In this document: one piece after another, positions 39,107 through 48,296 of the stretch
How positions within the stretch are numbered: the first letter of the stretch is position 1
How the letters are laid out: every line of letters begins with the position of its first letter
The notes under the pieces: generated by a model
Told to the model about the DNA's origin: nothing
Database searches by the model: none
Seen by the model: only the letters and a program-made list of their open reading frames with translations
Program-made: the position numbers and the translations under genes
NCBI GenBank assembly: GCA_015099395.1
Contig: AP024096.1
Coordinates: 8,411,485-8,475,484 of the forward strand
Origin: Ktedonobacteria bacterium brp13
Lineage (GTDB): Bacteria > Chloroflexota > Ktedonobacteria > Ktedonobacterales > Ktedonobacteraceae
DNA: 64,000 nucleotides
Direction: 5' to 3'

Positions 39107-40252
39107 TTAGACCATCCATTTGCCCATTACGAAGAGTAGACTGAGTGTGGCGAGCAACGCAGGAAAGGCCCAGAGCAATGTCTGATGTAAACGTGGGTGT
39201 TTGATGCTAAGTATCGCCAGTGTGATAAAGGCGGGGAAGACCTCTAGCACAAAGCGGCGGCTGGAGATCAAGGCGTCGCGCTGCCCTGTACTTGGGCTAA
39301 TTAAAAAACTGAGTAAGAGGAGTGCACCCCAGATCGTATAGCTGGTCCGTAGCTGCTTGCGACCGAGAATGACCAGGATGATAAAGGTTATCGTGGCAGT
39401 GATATCGATGAGAATATGGACCTGGTTAAATGAGCCAAATGGTTGATGAAGGAAGAGCTCGAAAAAGGTTTGCACAAAGGCCTGCCAGGGAGCACTCAAT
39501 TGACGCGACCAGTGGGCTTGTACGGTGGCAAACGTTAATGGATTGCCCGTGATCTGCCAGTTATAGAGGCAATAGAGCAGCGTCCCCAGTGGGATAAGTA
39601 AGATGGGTAGGATTCCTGCGCAGAGGCGCTTCTTGGACGCCAGGACGCTCTCACGCGCCAACCACAGTTCGTAGAGAAAAGGTGCGCAGAGCATGACTCC
39701 AGTGTTACGGGTCAGAGCGGCTAACATTCCCAGTAGACCTGCGAGCCACCAGCGTTGACGGCGGAAACTCAGGAAGACACCGAGGGTTAACAGCAGAAAG
39801 AGCGATTCATTATAGGCCGTAAAGAAGAAAAAGGCCGTTGGAAAGATACACAGGTAGAGTACAGTGCGACGCGCGACCTGTTCACCAGCTGCCTCAACAG
39901 CAAGTTGATAGAGTAGAAAGAGCGAACCGAGCAGCGCTGCGTTGCTAAGCAACATTCCAATAATAAAATAGCTATTGTTGCCCAATAGGCGTGCTGGCAG
40001 GGCAATTAGAAGCGGAAAGAGCGGGAAGAATGCCAGATTGTAATACGGAGGCTGATAGCCTGAGCGTGCGATCTGTACATAAATCTTTGCGTCCCACTGT
40101 TGCCAGGTATCGATAAAGGTTGGGATGCTAATCGCTGTGCCTGAATATTTTTCCTGTGTGAGCAAAATATAGCCAAAATAAGTAACAATGATGAGTAGTA
40201 TACGTGTCACAAGGAATATCCAGCCGATGTCCCATATGGGGGCGCGTTTCAT
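39107..40252 (-). CDS. PIG-V-like membrane mannosyltransferase, paralogue 1
   Basis: GT-C-fold integral membrane transferase of the PIG-V (GT76-like) family. Seen: signature WQQWDAKIYVQIARSGY in the first loop, FFPLFPLLIALPARLL, and LYLCIFPTAFFFFTAYNESLFLLLTLG with the conserved YNESL. About nine spans. Start at ATG 40250-40252 after GGAAGG; the frame runs 34 codons further upstream, into the end of the neighbouring gene, and I exclude that. About 50% similar by eye to the next gene, so a tandem duplication. The third gene of an operon with the GT39 gene. Confidence 0.85.
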   Translation of the reverse strand: MKRAPIWDIGWIFLVTRILLIIVTYFGYILLTQEKYSGTAISIPTFIDTWQQWDAKIYVQIARSGYQPPYYNLAFFPLFPLLIALPARLLGNNSYFIIGMLLSNAALLGSLFLLYQLAVEAAGEQVARRTVLYLCIFPTAFFFFTAYNESLFLLLTLGVFLSFRRQRWWLAGLLGMLAALTRNTGVMLCAPFLYELWLARESVLASKKRLCAGILPILLIPLGTLLYCLYNWQITGNPLTFATVQAHWSRQLSAPWQAFVQTFFELFLHQPFGSFNQVHILIDITATITFIILVILGRKQLRTSYTIWGALLLLSFLISPSTGQRDALISSRRFVLEVFPAFITLAILSIKHPRLHQTLLWAFPALLATLSLLFVMGKWMV

Positions 40253-40269
40253 TGACGTTTCCTTCCCTT

Positions 40270-41487
40270 CTACACAACCCAACGGTTCATAATAAAGGCG
40301 ATGCTCAGTATAGCCTGGAGTGCAGGAAAGAGAAGGAGCAGTGTATAATGCCATTTCTCAGAGCGCTTGCAGAGAAGCGCTAGAGTAATGAAGGCCGGGA
40401 ACATCTCCAGTACAAAACGCTGATTAGAGAGCAGTATATCTGGTTTGCTTGTAGCAGGGTTAAGCAGAATATAGATCATGAAGACAATCATCCAGATACT
40501 ATAGCTCTTGGGTAGCTTGCGCCAGCCAACGATAATTAAAGCAATAAAGCTTAATGTTGCCGTAAGATCGAGTAAGAGATGAGCCTCATTCGCCGAGCCA
40601 AAGCCCTGCGGAATAATGAAGAGTGCCAGAATCGCCTGAACAATACCCATCCATGGCCACGTGGTATGGCGAGACCAGCTTGGATCTGACTGAACCGCTA
40701 CGAAGGCGAGTGGATTTCCTACGAGATGCCAGTTGTAGAGTGCATAGAGGAGCGTTCCTAGTGGGATCAATACAACAGGTGCCAGGGTCGTGAAGAGAAA
40801 TTGTGCGCTACGCCAATTGTAGGTCGTTCGGCGTTCCCACAATTCATAGAGATAAGGTACAATCAGCAAGATACCGGCCGAGCGTGCCAGTGCAGCAAAG
40901 AGCCCTAGTAGACCCGCTAACCACCATTTCTCTTTGCGTAGCGCAAGGAATGCTCCAATAGCACAGACGAGGTAGAGAGATTCGTTATATGCCGCAAAGA
41001 AAAAGAAGGCTGTTGGAAAGAGACAGTAGTAGAGCAGTGTACGTTGGGCGATCTCTTTCTCCACTATCTCTCGTGCAAGATAATAAAGGAGAAAGAGCAC
41101 ACCGAGCAGGGCGGCATTACTGATCAGCCAACCCATAAAGAGATAGGTCCAATTGGCACCACCTAGTAGATGCGCACCGATGGAGATCAGTAGTGGCAGA
41201 AGCGGGAAGAAGGCAAGATCAGTCACGTTTTGATAGCCATACTGTGCGATCGATGTATAGTTTGCCGCGTCCCAATGATTCCAGCTACTGAATAGTGCGG
41301 CAGCGTCGACTGGAGTATCAGAATATTTGGGTGCTGTTAGCAGTATATACGCGATATACGTGATGATGATGAGCAGCAGGCGTGTGCTAAAAAAGAGCCA
41401 GTAGATCTCGCGCGCTGAACTATCTTCATTCAGTTCAGCGCGGTGTGCGAGATTGTGTAAAGGTCTGAAACGCCCCACAAAATTCAT
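40270..41487 (-). CDS. PIG-V-like membrane mannosyltransferase, paralogue 2
   Basis: Paralogue of the gene at 39107: same first-loop HWDAANYTSIAQYGY, FFPLLPLLISIG, and LFPTAFFFFAAYNESLYLVCAIG. The sequence MNRWVV versus MGKWMV closes both proteins. The start lies four bases after the GT39 stop, with GGAGG inside that gene. It probably transfers a mannose or other hexose from a polyprenyl-phosphate carrier to a glycolipid or glycoprotein on the outer face of the membrane. Confidence 0.85.
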   Translation of the reverse strand: MNFVGRFRPLHNLAHRAELNEDSSAREIYWLFFSTRLLLIIITYIAYILLTAPKYSDTPVDAAALFSSWNHWDAANYTSIAQYGYQNVTDLAFFPLLPLLISIGAHLLGGANWTYLFMGWLISNAALLGVLFLLYYLAREIVEKEIAQRTLLYYCLFPTAFFFFAAYNESLYLVCAIGAFLALRKEKWWLAGLLGLFAALARSAGILLIVPYLYELWERRTTYNWRSAQFLFTTLAPVVLIPLGTLLYALYNWHLVGNPLAFVAVQSDPSWSRHTTWPWMGIVQAILALFIIPQGFGSANEAHLLLDLTATLSFIALIIVGWRKLPKSYSIWMIVFMIYILLNPATSKPDILLSNQRFVLEMFPAFITLALLCKRSEKWHYTLLLLFPALQAILSIAFIMNRWVV

Positions 41488-41491
41488 ATGC

Positions 41492-43276
41492 CTACGAGTT
41501 AGCCTCCAGGATGTAGCAATAAATGGTATTTCCTCCCATTATCTCATGAATCACATGGAAATTGGTAGGGAGTGCATACCCTCGCTGTACCAGATGCTTA
41601 GGCCAGACCAGATAGTGATACTGCTGAATTGTTTTTGGGTCATCGGGATGAACCTCAGCCAGATGATAGCGTGTTGTGATAGCAGCGTTGTAGTGGAACC
41701 AATTCGCCTGTGGACCATAGCCCGAACCAGTCAGTGTACCAGTTGTCGCGATCAATCCGACTTGAGTCGCCCCTGGTTGATTACTCCCTATCCATTGCAC
41801 TGCTTCGCGATACCCAATATATGCAACCTGCAATACATTATTCTCATTGTCTCCGAAGAACTCAGTCGTATAACCCTCGGCTCCGTAGACAGTGACCAGC
41901 CCAAGCAGGTGTGGACCGGCTGAGAGCAGTCCTATCAGTACAATGAGCAATACAGCCGCTAATCTGGCACGCTTGCGTGTTTGCTGTGGCGCATAGATAG
42001 TGCTGGGAGTCTGCGCAACCACTGTCTCTGGTTCAGCTTTTTGCTCAACCTGTACTTTATTGCTCAATATGCGGTAGAGCCAGTTGAACAGAACAAACCA
42101 GCCAGCCACACCAGCTACAGCAACGGGGGCGGCGAGTGGTAGATGGTAATGTGTGCCGACAACAATGTTGAGTAGACTAAACATTGCCAGCGTACTTAGC
42201 AGCCAGATGATGATGTAGGCATTCGCGTTGGCCGTGCGAAGGTTGGTCTTCCCTTTGCGTAGATGAAAGCGTATGAGTTGTACGAGCGTGAAAATGACAA
42301 AGAAGATTGCCGGGATGGTCAAGAACGCGCTCATTTTGGTAAAGACGATATAAGCGATGGCCCATTTTTGTACATGTAATACATAGCTGCCAGCGATAAA
42401 GAATGAGTGTCCACCGACGGAATGATTCCATTCAAAGAGGAAGCTATGTTTCAAACGACCAAACGGACTCACCCATATAGCAGGATCGACGATATAGAAG
42501 GCGAGTAATGCGGCGATGATTGTTACACCCCAGATGGCCCAGGGGATAGTGGGGCGCTCTTCTTTGGGCATGTATGGGCGCAGTGCAAAGAAATAGTAGG
42601 CAGTATAGAGCACGATGCCTGGTACAATCAGGACGCCCGTATATTTGCTCGCTGCCCCAAGAGCAACAAAGATAGCTACCAGAATGTAAAGCTTTGGACG
42701 TCGGGCAGCATGCCAGGTGAGCAGAAAGGCGATGGTGATAAAGGCCGTCATCGTCATATCCAGATAGGCAATGGCGCTGAAATAGCTCATCCATGGGCTC
42801 AATGCCAGGGCTAGTGCGGCAATGAACGCTACCGGGCGTCCAAAAGGGGAACGTCCTAGCAAGTAGACGGCGACAACGAGCACTGTCCCCATAATAATAC
42901 TGGGTATACGGCCTGCGAACAACTCGTTGAATGGATGCCCTACCAGACTATTGAGCGCCATTGAGATCCCCATTAGGATCTTTACTAGCGGTGGATGTTC
43001 ATAATTATATTGAGACTTCTGCCAGAGTGATGAGCCAAAATTCAGATGTTTAAGGAGTGGTAGATAGACCTTGCCTTCATAGAGATAGACAACCTCATCG
43101 GTAACCACGTCCAATTGGAGTGCGAGCACGATACGTGGAATCAATGCGGCAATAATTGCGCCCAGTACGCATAGCAGATCGATATGTTGATACGACCAGG
43201 CTTTGGAGTGCTTGAGCGTATCTGCTTGCGCTGGTGACGTGCTATGTTCAGGTGTTGTATCTAGACTGGTGTCCAT
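41492..43276 (-). CDS. GT39-family (PMT-like) membrane glycosyltransferase
   Basis: 594-residue dolichyl-phosphate-mannose:protein mannosyltransferase-like protein (GT-C). Seen: acidic motif VVTDEVVYLYEGK in the first loop, YNYEHPPLVKILMG with the PMT His/Pro pattern, then about ten spans. The C-terminal soluble domain after a linker (WIGSNQPGATQVGLIATTG) faces outward. First gene of the three-transferase operon, with TGAGGG before the ATG. It probably O-glycosylates exported proteins or builds a surface glycan, though lipid-linked sugar acceptors are possible. Confidence 0.87.
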   Translation of the reverse strand: MDTSLDTTPEHSTSPAQADTLKHSKAWSYQHIDLLCVLGAIIAALIPRIVLALQLDVVTDEVVYLYEGKVYLPLLKHLNFGSSLWQKSQYNYEHPPLVKILMGISMALNSLVGHPFNELFAGRIPSIIMGTVLVVAVYLLGRSPFGRPVAFIAALALALSPWMSYFSAIAYLDMTMTAFITIAFLLTWHAARRPKLYILVAIFVALGAASKYTGVLIVPGIVLYTAYYFFALRPYMPKEERPTIPWAIWGVTIIAALLAFYIVDPAIWVSPFGRLKHSFLFEWNHSVGGHSFFIAGSYVLHVQKWAIAYIVFTKMSAFLTIPAIFFVIFTLVQLIRFHLRKGKTNLRTANANAYIIIWLLSTLAMFSLLNIVVGTHYHLPLAAPVAVAGVAGWFVLFNWLYRILSNKVQVEQKAEPETVVAQTPSTIYAPQQTRKRARLAAVLLIVLIGLLSAGPHLLGLVTVYGAEGYTTEFFGDNENNVLQVAYIGYREAVQWIGSNQPGATQVGLIATTGTLTGSGYGPQANWFHYNAAITTRYHLAEVHPDDPKTIQQYHYLVWPKHLVQRGYALPTNFHVIHEIMGGNTIYCYILEANS

Positions 43277-43617
43277 ATTTCCCTCAGATAGTTGTGGTGT
43301 GCAGAGGGAGCTGAATATATTGACAATTTTCTATTTGTGCGCAGGGGCCAACACAGCAGAGCATCCTATATTCATCAATGATTATACTGCATGTTTTCTG
43401 TGCGCTTTTCTGCGTAAGCATGCTCCTTGCAATCGCGGGTTAGTATATCACATCGTTTGTCTGCCAGTCGAGCAGCTAGTACCGTCTGGCGAGCTTTTCT
43501 CGCAATGCGAAAAGGGGTTCTTCCTATCTTCTTTTGCCATATGTAGCGCATTTTATATTTGAAATTATCTATTTGTATTCTATGAATAACTTGTCGAAAA
43601 TAATGTGAATTGAGTAT

Positions 43618-43675
43618 AAAGAGACCACTAGCTGAGAGTTGTGCCTCAAGCATAACTTTAGTTGGTGGTCTCTTT
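43618..43675 (-). terminator. Terminator downstream of the UvrD-like helicase gene
   Basis: Long imperfect stem AAAGAGACCACTA / GGTGGTCTCTTT, bidirectional in sequence, 15 bases after the helicase stop codon. Confidence 0.8.
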
Positions 43676-43689
43676 ATTGATTTGGATTA

Positions 43690-45972
43690 TTAAAACAGGG
43701 TAGGTGTCTCTACCAGTGGGCTGAGCTTGCGTGGGGTTCCATCGCTTTTAAAGAGAAATGGATTGAGTTGTCCATCTTCGTTGGTAGGTGAGAGACCTGC
43801 CTCCTCGATAAAGCGTGACGGGATCGCATCGGTACCGCGATAGCGCAGGAGTGATGAGAGGTAGAGCTGTTGCTGCGCACGTGTGATGGCGACATAGGCA
43901 AGGCGACGCTCTTCTGCTAGGCCCGAGAGTATGATAGGAGCGTCATCGGCGACCATTGTATATGAGCGCCGATGGGGGAAGATTCCTTCGGTCAGACCCA
44001 TAACAAAGACAATGGGACTCTCAAGGCCTTTGGATTTGTGAATTGTCATCAGATTGATGCAGTCGCGTTTATTTTTATTATTATCTTCAGCCTGCTCTTT
44101 AAGACGTACCATGGCATCCAGGAAATGGCGAATGGTACGGTGACGCTGCGCAATCTGAATAATCTCCTCTAACTCGTCGTAGCGTGCCTCTAGTTTCACC
44201 TCTTCATGATGGGTGGGAGACTCAGCCTCGTCCTCTTGATTCTCTTTATGTTTGCTATCGTAGTGACGCAGGTGTACATCATAGGCATATTGTCGAATGA
44301 GCTTGATAGCTTGTGCCGGATTATTATTGCAATTGGACCAGATACGTTTGATGAGTGAGACAAGGTCTTTGACACCCAACTGATGCTCTTTAGCGATAAC
44401 ATAAGGATGCTCTTCACAGTATTGTAGCAGTGGTTTGCCACTGGCGTGTGCTGTAAGTGAGCCGTAGAACGACGCGTTGAAGCGGTGTGAGGTCTTCCCT
44501 GTACTGGTAAAAAAATCGCGTGAAGGGATATTCGCGATGACACGGAACGCTGTATTCTGCTCACCACAGTGGACGGGCGTGTAGACATCATCATATCTAA
44601 GCGGTTCCATCGTCTGGCGTGAGTTCAGATAGTCTTGATTGACACGTTGGCCATCGACGAGGGCGAGGTATGAGAGGATATCACGCGTTGTCTTGCGTTT
44701 GAAAAACGAAGATCCGCCTACGGAACGATAGGGGATATGCTTACGGGCTAGTGCGATCTCCATCGAGGCGAGATGATGATTGGTCCTTGCCAGGATAAAG
44801 ATGTCCTTGTATGAGAGACTCTCCAGATGTTCTTTCCAGGCGCGCGTCAGTGTCTCAATACGATTTGCGATGCCCTCAGCCTCTTGTTCCTGATCATCAT
44901 AAGCTGTTACCAGGATAGGAGCACCATCAGGGCGTGTTGCACGCAAGACCTTCTCAAAGCCAGGGGTGATATCGTTATGGCTGATTAGCTTATTGGCGGC
45001 TTCGAGGATTTGGGGTGTTGAGCGATAGTTATGCTCGATCTGGTAGATCTGGCCTTGCGGATACATGGCCTTGAATGAGAGGATGGATGCTTCCGGACTG
45101 GCACCGCGAAATTGATAGATAGCTTGATCAGGATCCCCGACGACGACGACATTTTGTTTGGGTGCGGCCAGATATTGAATAAGCTTATATTGCGACGGAT
45201 TCGTATCCTGGGTCTCATCAACCTGGAGATATGCATAGCGGCCCTGCCATGACTTGCGATATTTTGGGCTACTCTCCAGCAGTGAGAGTGGAACATAGAT
45301 CAGATCTGAGAGGTCATAGAGTTTCTCTTTATGTTTGGTTTCCTCATAGCGCTGATAGAACTCCTGATAGCGGGCGGCCAGTTCAATATCGATACTCAGA
45401 TCTTCGCGGAAGAAATCGACCGAACCTTCAGGCTTGATCATTGCCTCTTTCGCATGATCGACCGCTCCCAATGCATCACCAATCTCGACATCCCAGTTCA
45501 TGCCACGAGTACGATTGCTGCGCCAGGGACGGATAATATCCTCAGCGAGCCATTGGCGTGGATCTCCACTGATGAGCTTCTTATTGAGTTCTTGGGGTGC
45601 CCACTCAAGTTTCTCGCGTAGCATCTGGTGACCAAGACCATGGAAGGTCACGACACGGAGCGGTTTAATCTCTTTTACGCTCATTCCGCGTGCGCGCAAA
45701 GCTTTACCAGCACGCTTCTCCATCTCATCGGCAGCTGCACGTGTAAAGGTAACGCACAGGATGGACTCCGGCGCAACACCCTCGTCTGCTACCAGGCGTA
45801 CAAGGCGTTGTACCAGAATCGAGGTCTTCCCGGTTCCTGCGGCCGCAATAAAAGCGGCGGGTCCATCTTTATGAGCGATAGCCGCCGCTTGCTGAGGATT
45901 TGCTTGAAATTGTGGTGCTGCTGATGCGGCAGTACGTGTCCCTGGTTTTTGTCGTGTTCCCTGAGAGGTCAT
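43690..45972 (-). CDS. UvrD/PcrA-type superfamily I DNA helicase
   Basis: ATP-dependent 3'-5' helicase. Seen: Q motif QFQANPQQAAAI, motif I FIAAAGTGKTS at about 41-51, Ia CVTFTRAAADEM, motif II LQVDETQDTN, III VVVGDPDQAIYQFRGA, IV/V HKSKGLESPIVFVMG, VI LAYVAITRAQQQLYLSS. At 760 residues it is slightly longer than PcrA/UvrD. Inner sections (QVNQDYLNSRQTMEPLRYDD, HRFNASFYGSLTAH) differ from canonical UvrD and may reflect a specialised branch. No partner nuclease is adjacent. It could be PcrA itself or an extra family member. Confidence 0.88.
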   Translation of the reverse strand: MTSQGTRQKPGTRTAASAAPQFQANPQQAAAIAHKDGPAAFIAAAGTGKTSILVQRLVRLVADEGVAPESILCVTFTRAAADEMEKRAGKALRARGMSVKEIKPLRVVTFHGLGHQMLREKLEWAPQELNKKLISGDPRQWLAEDIIRPWRSNRTRGMNWDVEIGDALGAVDHAKEAMIKPEGSVDFFREDLSIDIELAARYQEFYQRYEETKHKEKLYDLSDLIYVPLSLLESSPKYRKSWQGRYAYLQVDETQDTNPSQYKLIQYLAAPKQNVVVVGDPDQAIYQFRGASPEASILSFKAMYPQGQIYQIEHNYRSTPQILEAANKLISHNDITPGFEKVLRATRPDGAPILVTAYDDQEQEAEGIANRIETLTRAWKEHLESLSYKDIFILARTNHHLASMEIALARKHIPYRSVGGSSFFKRKTTRDILSYLALVDGQRVNQDYLNSRQTMEPLRYDDVYTPVHCGEQNTAFRVIANIPSRDFFTSTGKTSHRFNASFYGSLTAHASGKPLLQYCEEHPYVIAKEHQLGVKDLVSLIKRIWSNCNNNPAQAIKLIRQYAYDVHLRHYDSKHKENQEDEAESPTHHEEVKLEARYDELEEIIQIAQRHRTIRHFLDAMVRLKEQAEDNNKNKRDCINLMTIHKSKGLESPIVFVMGLTEGIFPHRRSYTMVADDAPIILSGLAEERRLAYVAITRAQQQLYLSSLLRYRGTDAIPSRFIEEAGLSPTNEDGQLNPFLFKSDGTPRKLSPLVETPTLF

Positions 45973-46260
45973 AATTTAACAAACTTCCCTATACTATCCC
46001 TGATGATAACTTCGATTGCTTTGTTCGTCGACCATACCGCATATAACAATGCTGCCTCTGAATGCAGTTGTGATGCGGCTCGCACTGATATTTAACGATC
46101 CGCTGTGAGGATACTGCTGTTCCGAAAATTTGTTCAGCTACGGCTATGTACTATAGCAGGTTCAGCAAAATAGAACAAGTTGTAACCCTCTTGCTTAGAA
46201 CTTTTGCTCGTATTATCAACATGGGATTTTGTGCCTGGAATGTTTGCTCTACGTAAATCA

Positions 46261-46608
46261 CTACAAGTCTTGTTGTGAACGTTTTCTTTTCTTAGCCTCT
46301 ATGGCCTCCTCTTCTTTGTAGTGATCTTGCAATATTTTGACTGCCATCTCTTTCTCGATCTGAGCACGCCCCTTTTTATCGGAGAAGCCCCACATCATAG
46401 TGCGATAAAGACTGCCAAATACGACGACCATAGCAGGAATCATGAGAAGGACGAGTAATATACGAACAATCCTATTCTGTGCCCAGGCTGGGAAAAAACC
46501 GAAGATACATACAGAGACACATGCTACAAGGATACATACGGTGAGTCCAAATGTTGTCCAATTTAGCGCAATACCCAACTTCCAAAAAGGTTCTCTTAGC
46601 TTGTTCAT
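46261..46608 (-). CDS. Small membrane protein with charged C-terminus
   Basis: 115 residues: two spans (TTFGLTVCILVACVSVCIFGFF and IVRILLVLLMIPAMVVVFG) followed by a highly charged helical tail (KEMAVKILQDHYKEEEAIEAKKRKRSQQ). No family recognised. AGAAAG precedes the ATG. It stands alone between the helicase and the LacI gene. Confidence 0.6.
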   Translation of the reverse strand: MNKLREPFWKLGIALNWTTFGLTVCILVACVSVCIFGFFPAWAQNRIVRILLVLLMIPAMVVVFGSLYRTMMWGFSDKKGRAQIEKEMAVKILQDHYKEEEAIEAKKRKRSQQDL

Positions 46609-46969
46609 GAATGGTTTCTTTCTCTCTCAATACATATAACTGTAAATATATCTGGTTGTATATACGAGTTAACAGTATGATAGTTACAAAATGGTACGGC
46701 TATGCAAGTGGAGCACTTCAATAGATATGACGTATGAGACTGTGTGAGGTGAAGAGTATCAATGTTGCGGTTTATATACAGGTGACCTACCTACTTTGCT
46801 TTTGCAATAGATGGTATATAGAACAGCGGGAGATTTTTCTTTACAGAGATATTTGGTTGTGCTATGCTCATTATGCAATATTTTTTGTCACCTGATGAAT
46901 GAAACGTTTCCATGTGCTAAATGAACGTGGCTCGGTAAGAGTCTCCAACAAAGAGATAATAGGTGCGTG
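46609..46969. other. Upstream region of the LacI gene, with probable promoter
   Basis: No coding region. A candidate promoter TTTACA (46840-46845), 17 bases, TATGCT (46863-46868) lies just upstream of the operator at 46901. The rest is AT-rich with nothing further to name. Confidence 0.4.
46898..46913. promoter_or_regulatory. LacI-family operator, site 1
   Basis: Perfect palindrome GAAACGTTTC at 46901-46910 with a central CG, the classic LacI/GalR-type half-site pair. It sits about 60 bases before the regulator start and downstream of the candidate -10, so binding would block its own transcription. The same decamer recurs at 48183. Confidence 0.75.
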
Positions 46970-48001
46970 ATGGTGACTATCCAAGATGTTGCACGAGTCG
47001 CTGGTGTGGGAGTGGGAACGGTCTCGCGCGTTCTCAATCATCATCCTGGCGTGCGGTCTGAAACACGTAAGCGTGTCCTGGATGCAATAGAGCAATTGCA
47101 TTTTACGCCCAACCCGATTGCGCGCAGTATGATCTCGAAGCGCACAGACTTTATCGGAGTAATGATCCCATATTTTACACGTCCTTTTCAAAATGAGATG
47201 CTTCGTACTATTCAGCATGAATTAGCGCTTTTGCATAAAGAGTTGATTATCTACAATGTCGAGAGTTTGTCCCAACGCGACTACTATTTTTCTGAGATGC
47301 CTATGCATCGCAAGGTCGACGGTTTGCTGATTATCTCCTTGATTATCGAGGAACCGTATGCGCTGAAATTTTGCGAATTGGGCTTTCCAGCGGTGCTCAT
47401 CGATGCATATAGTCCACATCTTACCTCACTGGTTGTGGAGAATATGGATGGTGCGTACCAGGCTGTTCGGTGCTTGATCGCACAAGGACACCAGCGTATT
47501 GGTTTTATTAATGGCATTAAAGATGGTGATTTTAAGTTTAACCAGGCCAATGATCGCTTAATCGGCTTTCATCGCGCGCTTGGGGAGGCTCAATTGCTCT
47601 TCGATCCTGAGCTTGTGATTGCCAGTGAGTGGAACCGCCATGCAGCACAAGACGCGGCGCTACGTTTGCTTACTCGTGAGCCTCGTCCTTCAGCTATTTT
47701 TACTGCCTCAGATATGCAGGCTCTGGGTGTACTTGAAGCTGCACGTATACTCCATATCACAGTCCCAGCAGAGCTTTCGGTCATGGGTTTTGATGGCATA
47801 GAGTTGGGAGAGCTTTTTGGTCTTAGTACAGTACAGCAACCTATTCATGAGTTAGGAGTGCTTGGTATCAAAAAGCTTATCGAACTCATTGAGCATCCTT
47901 ACCAATCTTCAGAACTGATCCGCCTGCCAACCCGGTTGGTTGAGCGTCGAACAACAATGGCTAATACATCAGCAGCTCCTGATACTTCCACTCATACGTG
48001 A
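46970..48001 (+). CDS. LacI-family transcriptional regulator
   Basis: 343-residue sugar-responsive repressor. Seen: N-terminal HTH TIQDVARVAGVGVGTVSRVLNH with hinge helix PNPIARSM, followed by a periplasmic-binding-fold ligand domain (FIGVMIPYFTRPFQNEML, HQRIGFINGI, AIFTASDMQALGVLEAA, LSVMGFDGIELGEL). The start at ATG 46970 is preferred over GTG 46967. A sugar ABC transporter lies 300 bases downstream with the same operator, so this regulator very likely controls that transporter and itself. The effector sugar is unknown. Confidence 0.93.
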   Translation: MVTIQDVARVAGVGVGTVSRVLNHHPGVRSETRKRVLDAIEQLHFTPNPIARSMISKRTDFIGVMIPYFTRPFQNEMLRTIQHELALLHKELIIYNVESLSQRDYYFSEMPMHRKVDGLLIISLIIEEPYALKFCELGFPAVLIDAYSPHLTSLVVENMDGAYQAVRCLIAQGHQRIGFINGIKDGDFKFNQANDRLIGFHRALGEAQLLFDPELVIASEWNRHAAQDAALRLLTREPRPSAIFTASDMQALGVLEAARILHITVPAELSVMGFDGIELGELFGLSTVQQPIHELGVLGIKKLIELIEHPYQSSELIRLPTRLVERRTTMANTSAAPDTSTHT

Positions 48002-48179
48002 TTTTGTGGTGCCAGGGTTATAGCGCACATAACTTGTGTGAAAATAGTTGTGCTGTAATAACTACCTGCTCTTTACTATGTGACAAGGGGGCTACAGGGG
48101 GTCTACTTCTTAAATACTGGGTGGAGAGGCTCTTTTCCCCTTTACAAGCAAAATTCGATATGTTACTGTTGTTTCTAGC

Positions 48180-48195
48180 ATAGAAACGTTTCCAG
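48180..48195. promoter_or_regulatory. LacI-family operator, site 2
   Basis: Same decamer GAAACGTTTC as site 1, at 48183-48192, 105 bases before the binding-protein start. The adjacent TTTCTA..TAGAAA also forms an inverted repeat. This places the transporter under the LacI regulator. Confidence 0.75.
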
Positions 48196-48296
48196 GATAA
48201 CAAGTATTGCAAGTGTTTATGCTACATTGAAGTATGTAATTATTAAAACTTTTCCACCGATGTTGGTTGAAGGTTCAGTCTAAAGGAGGACCCTCT

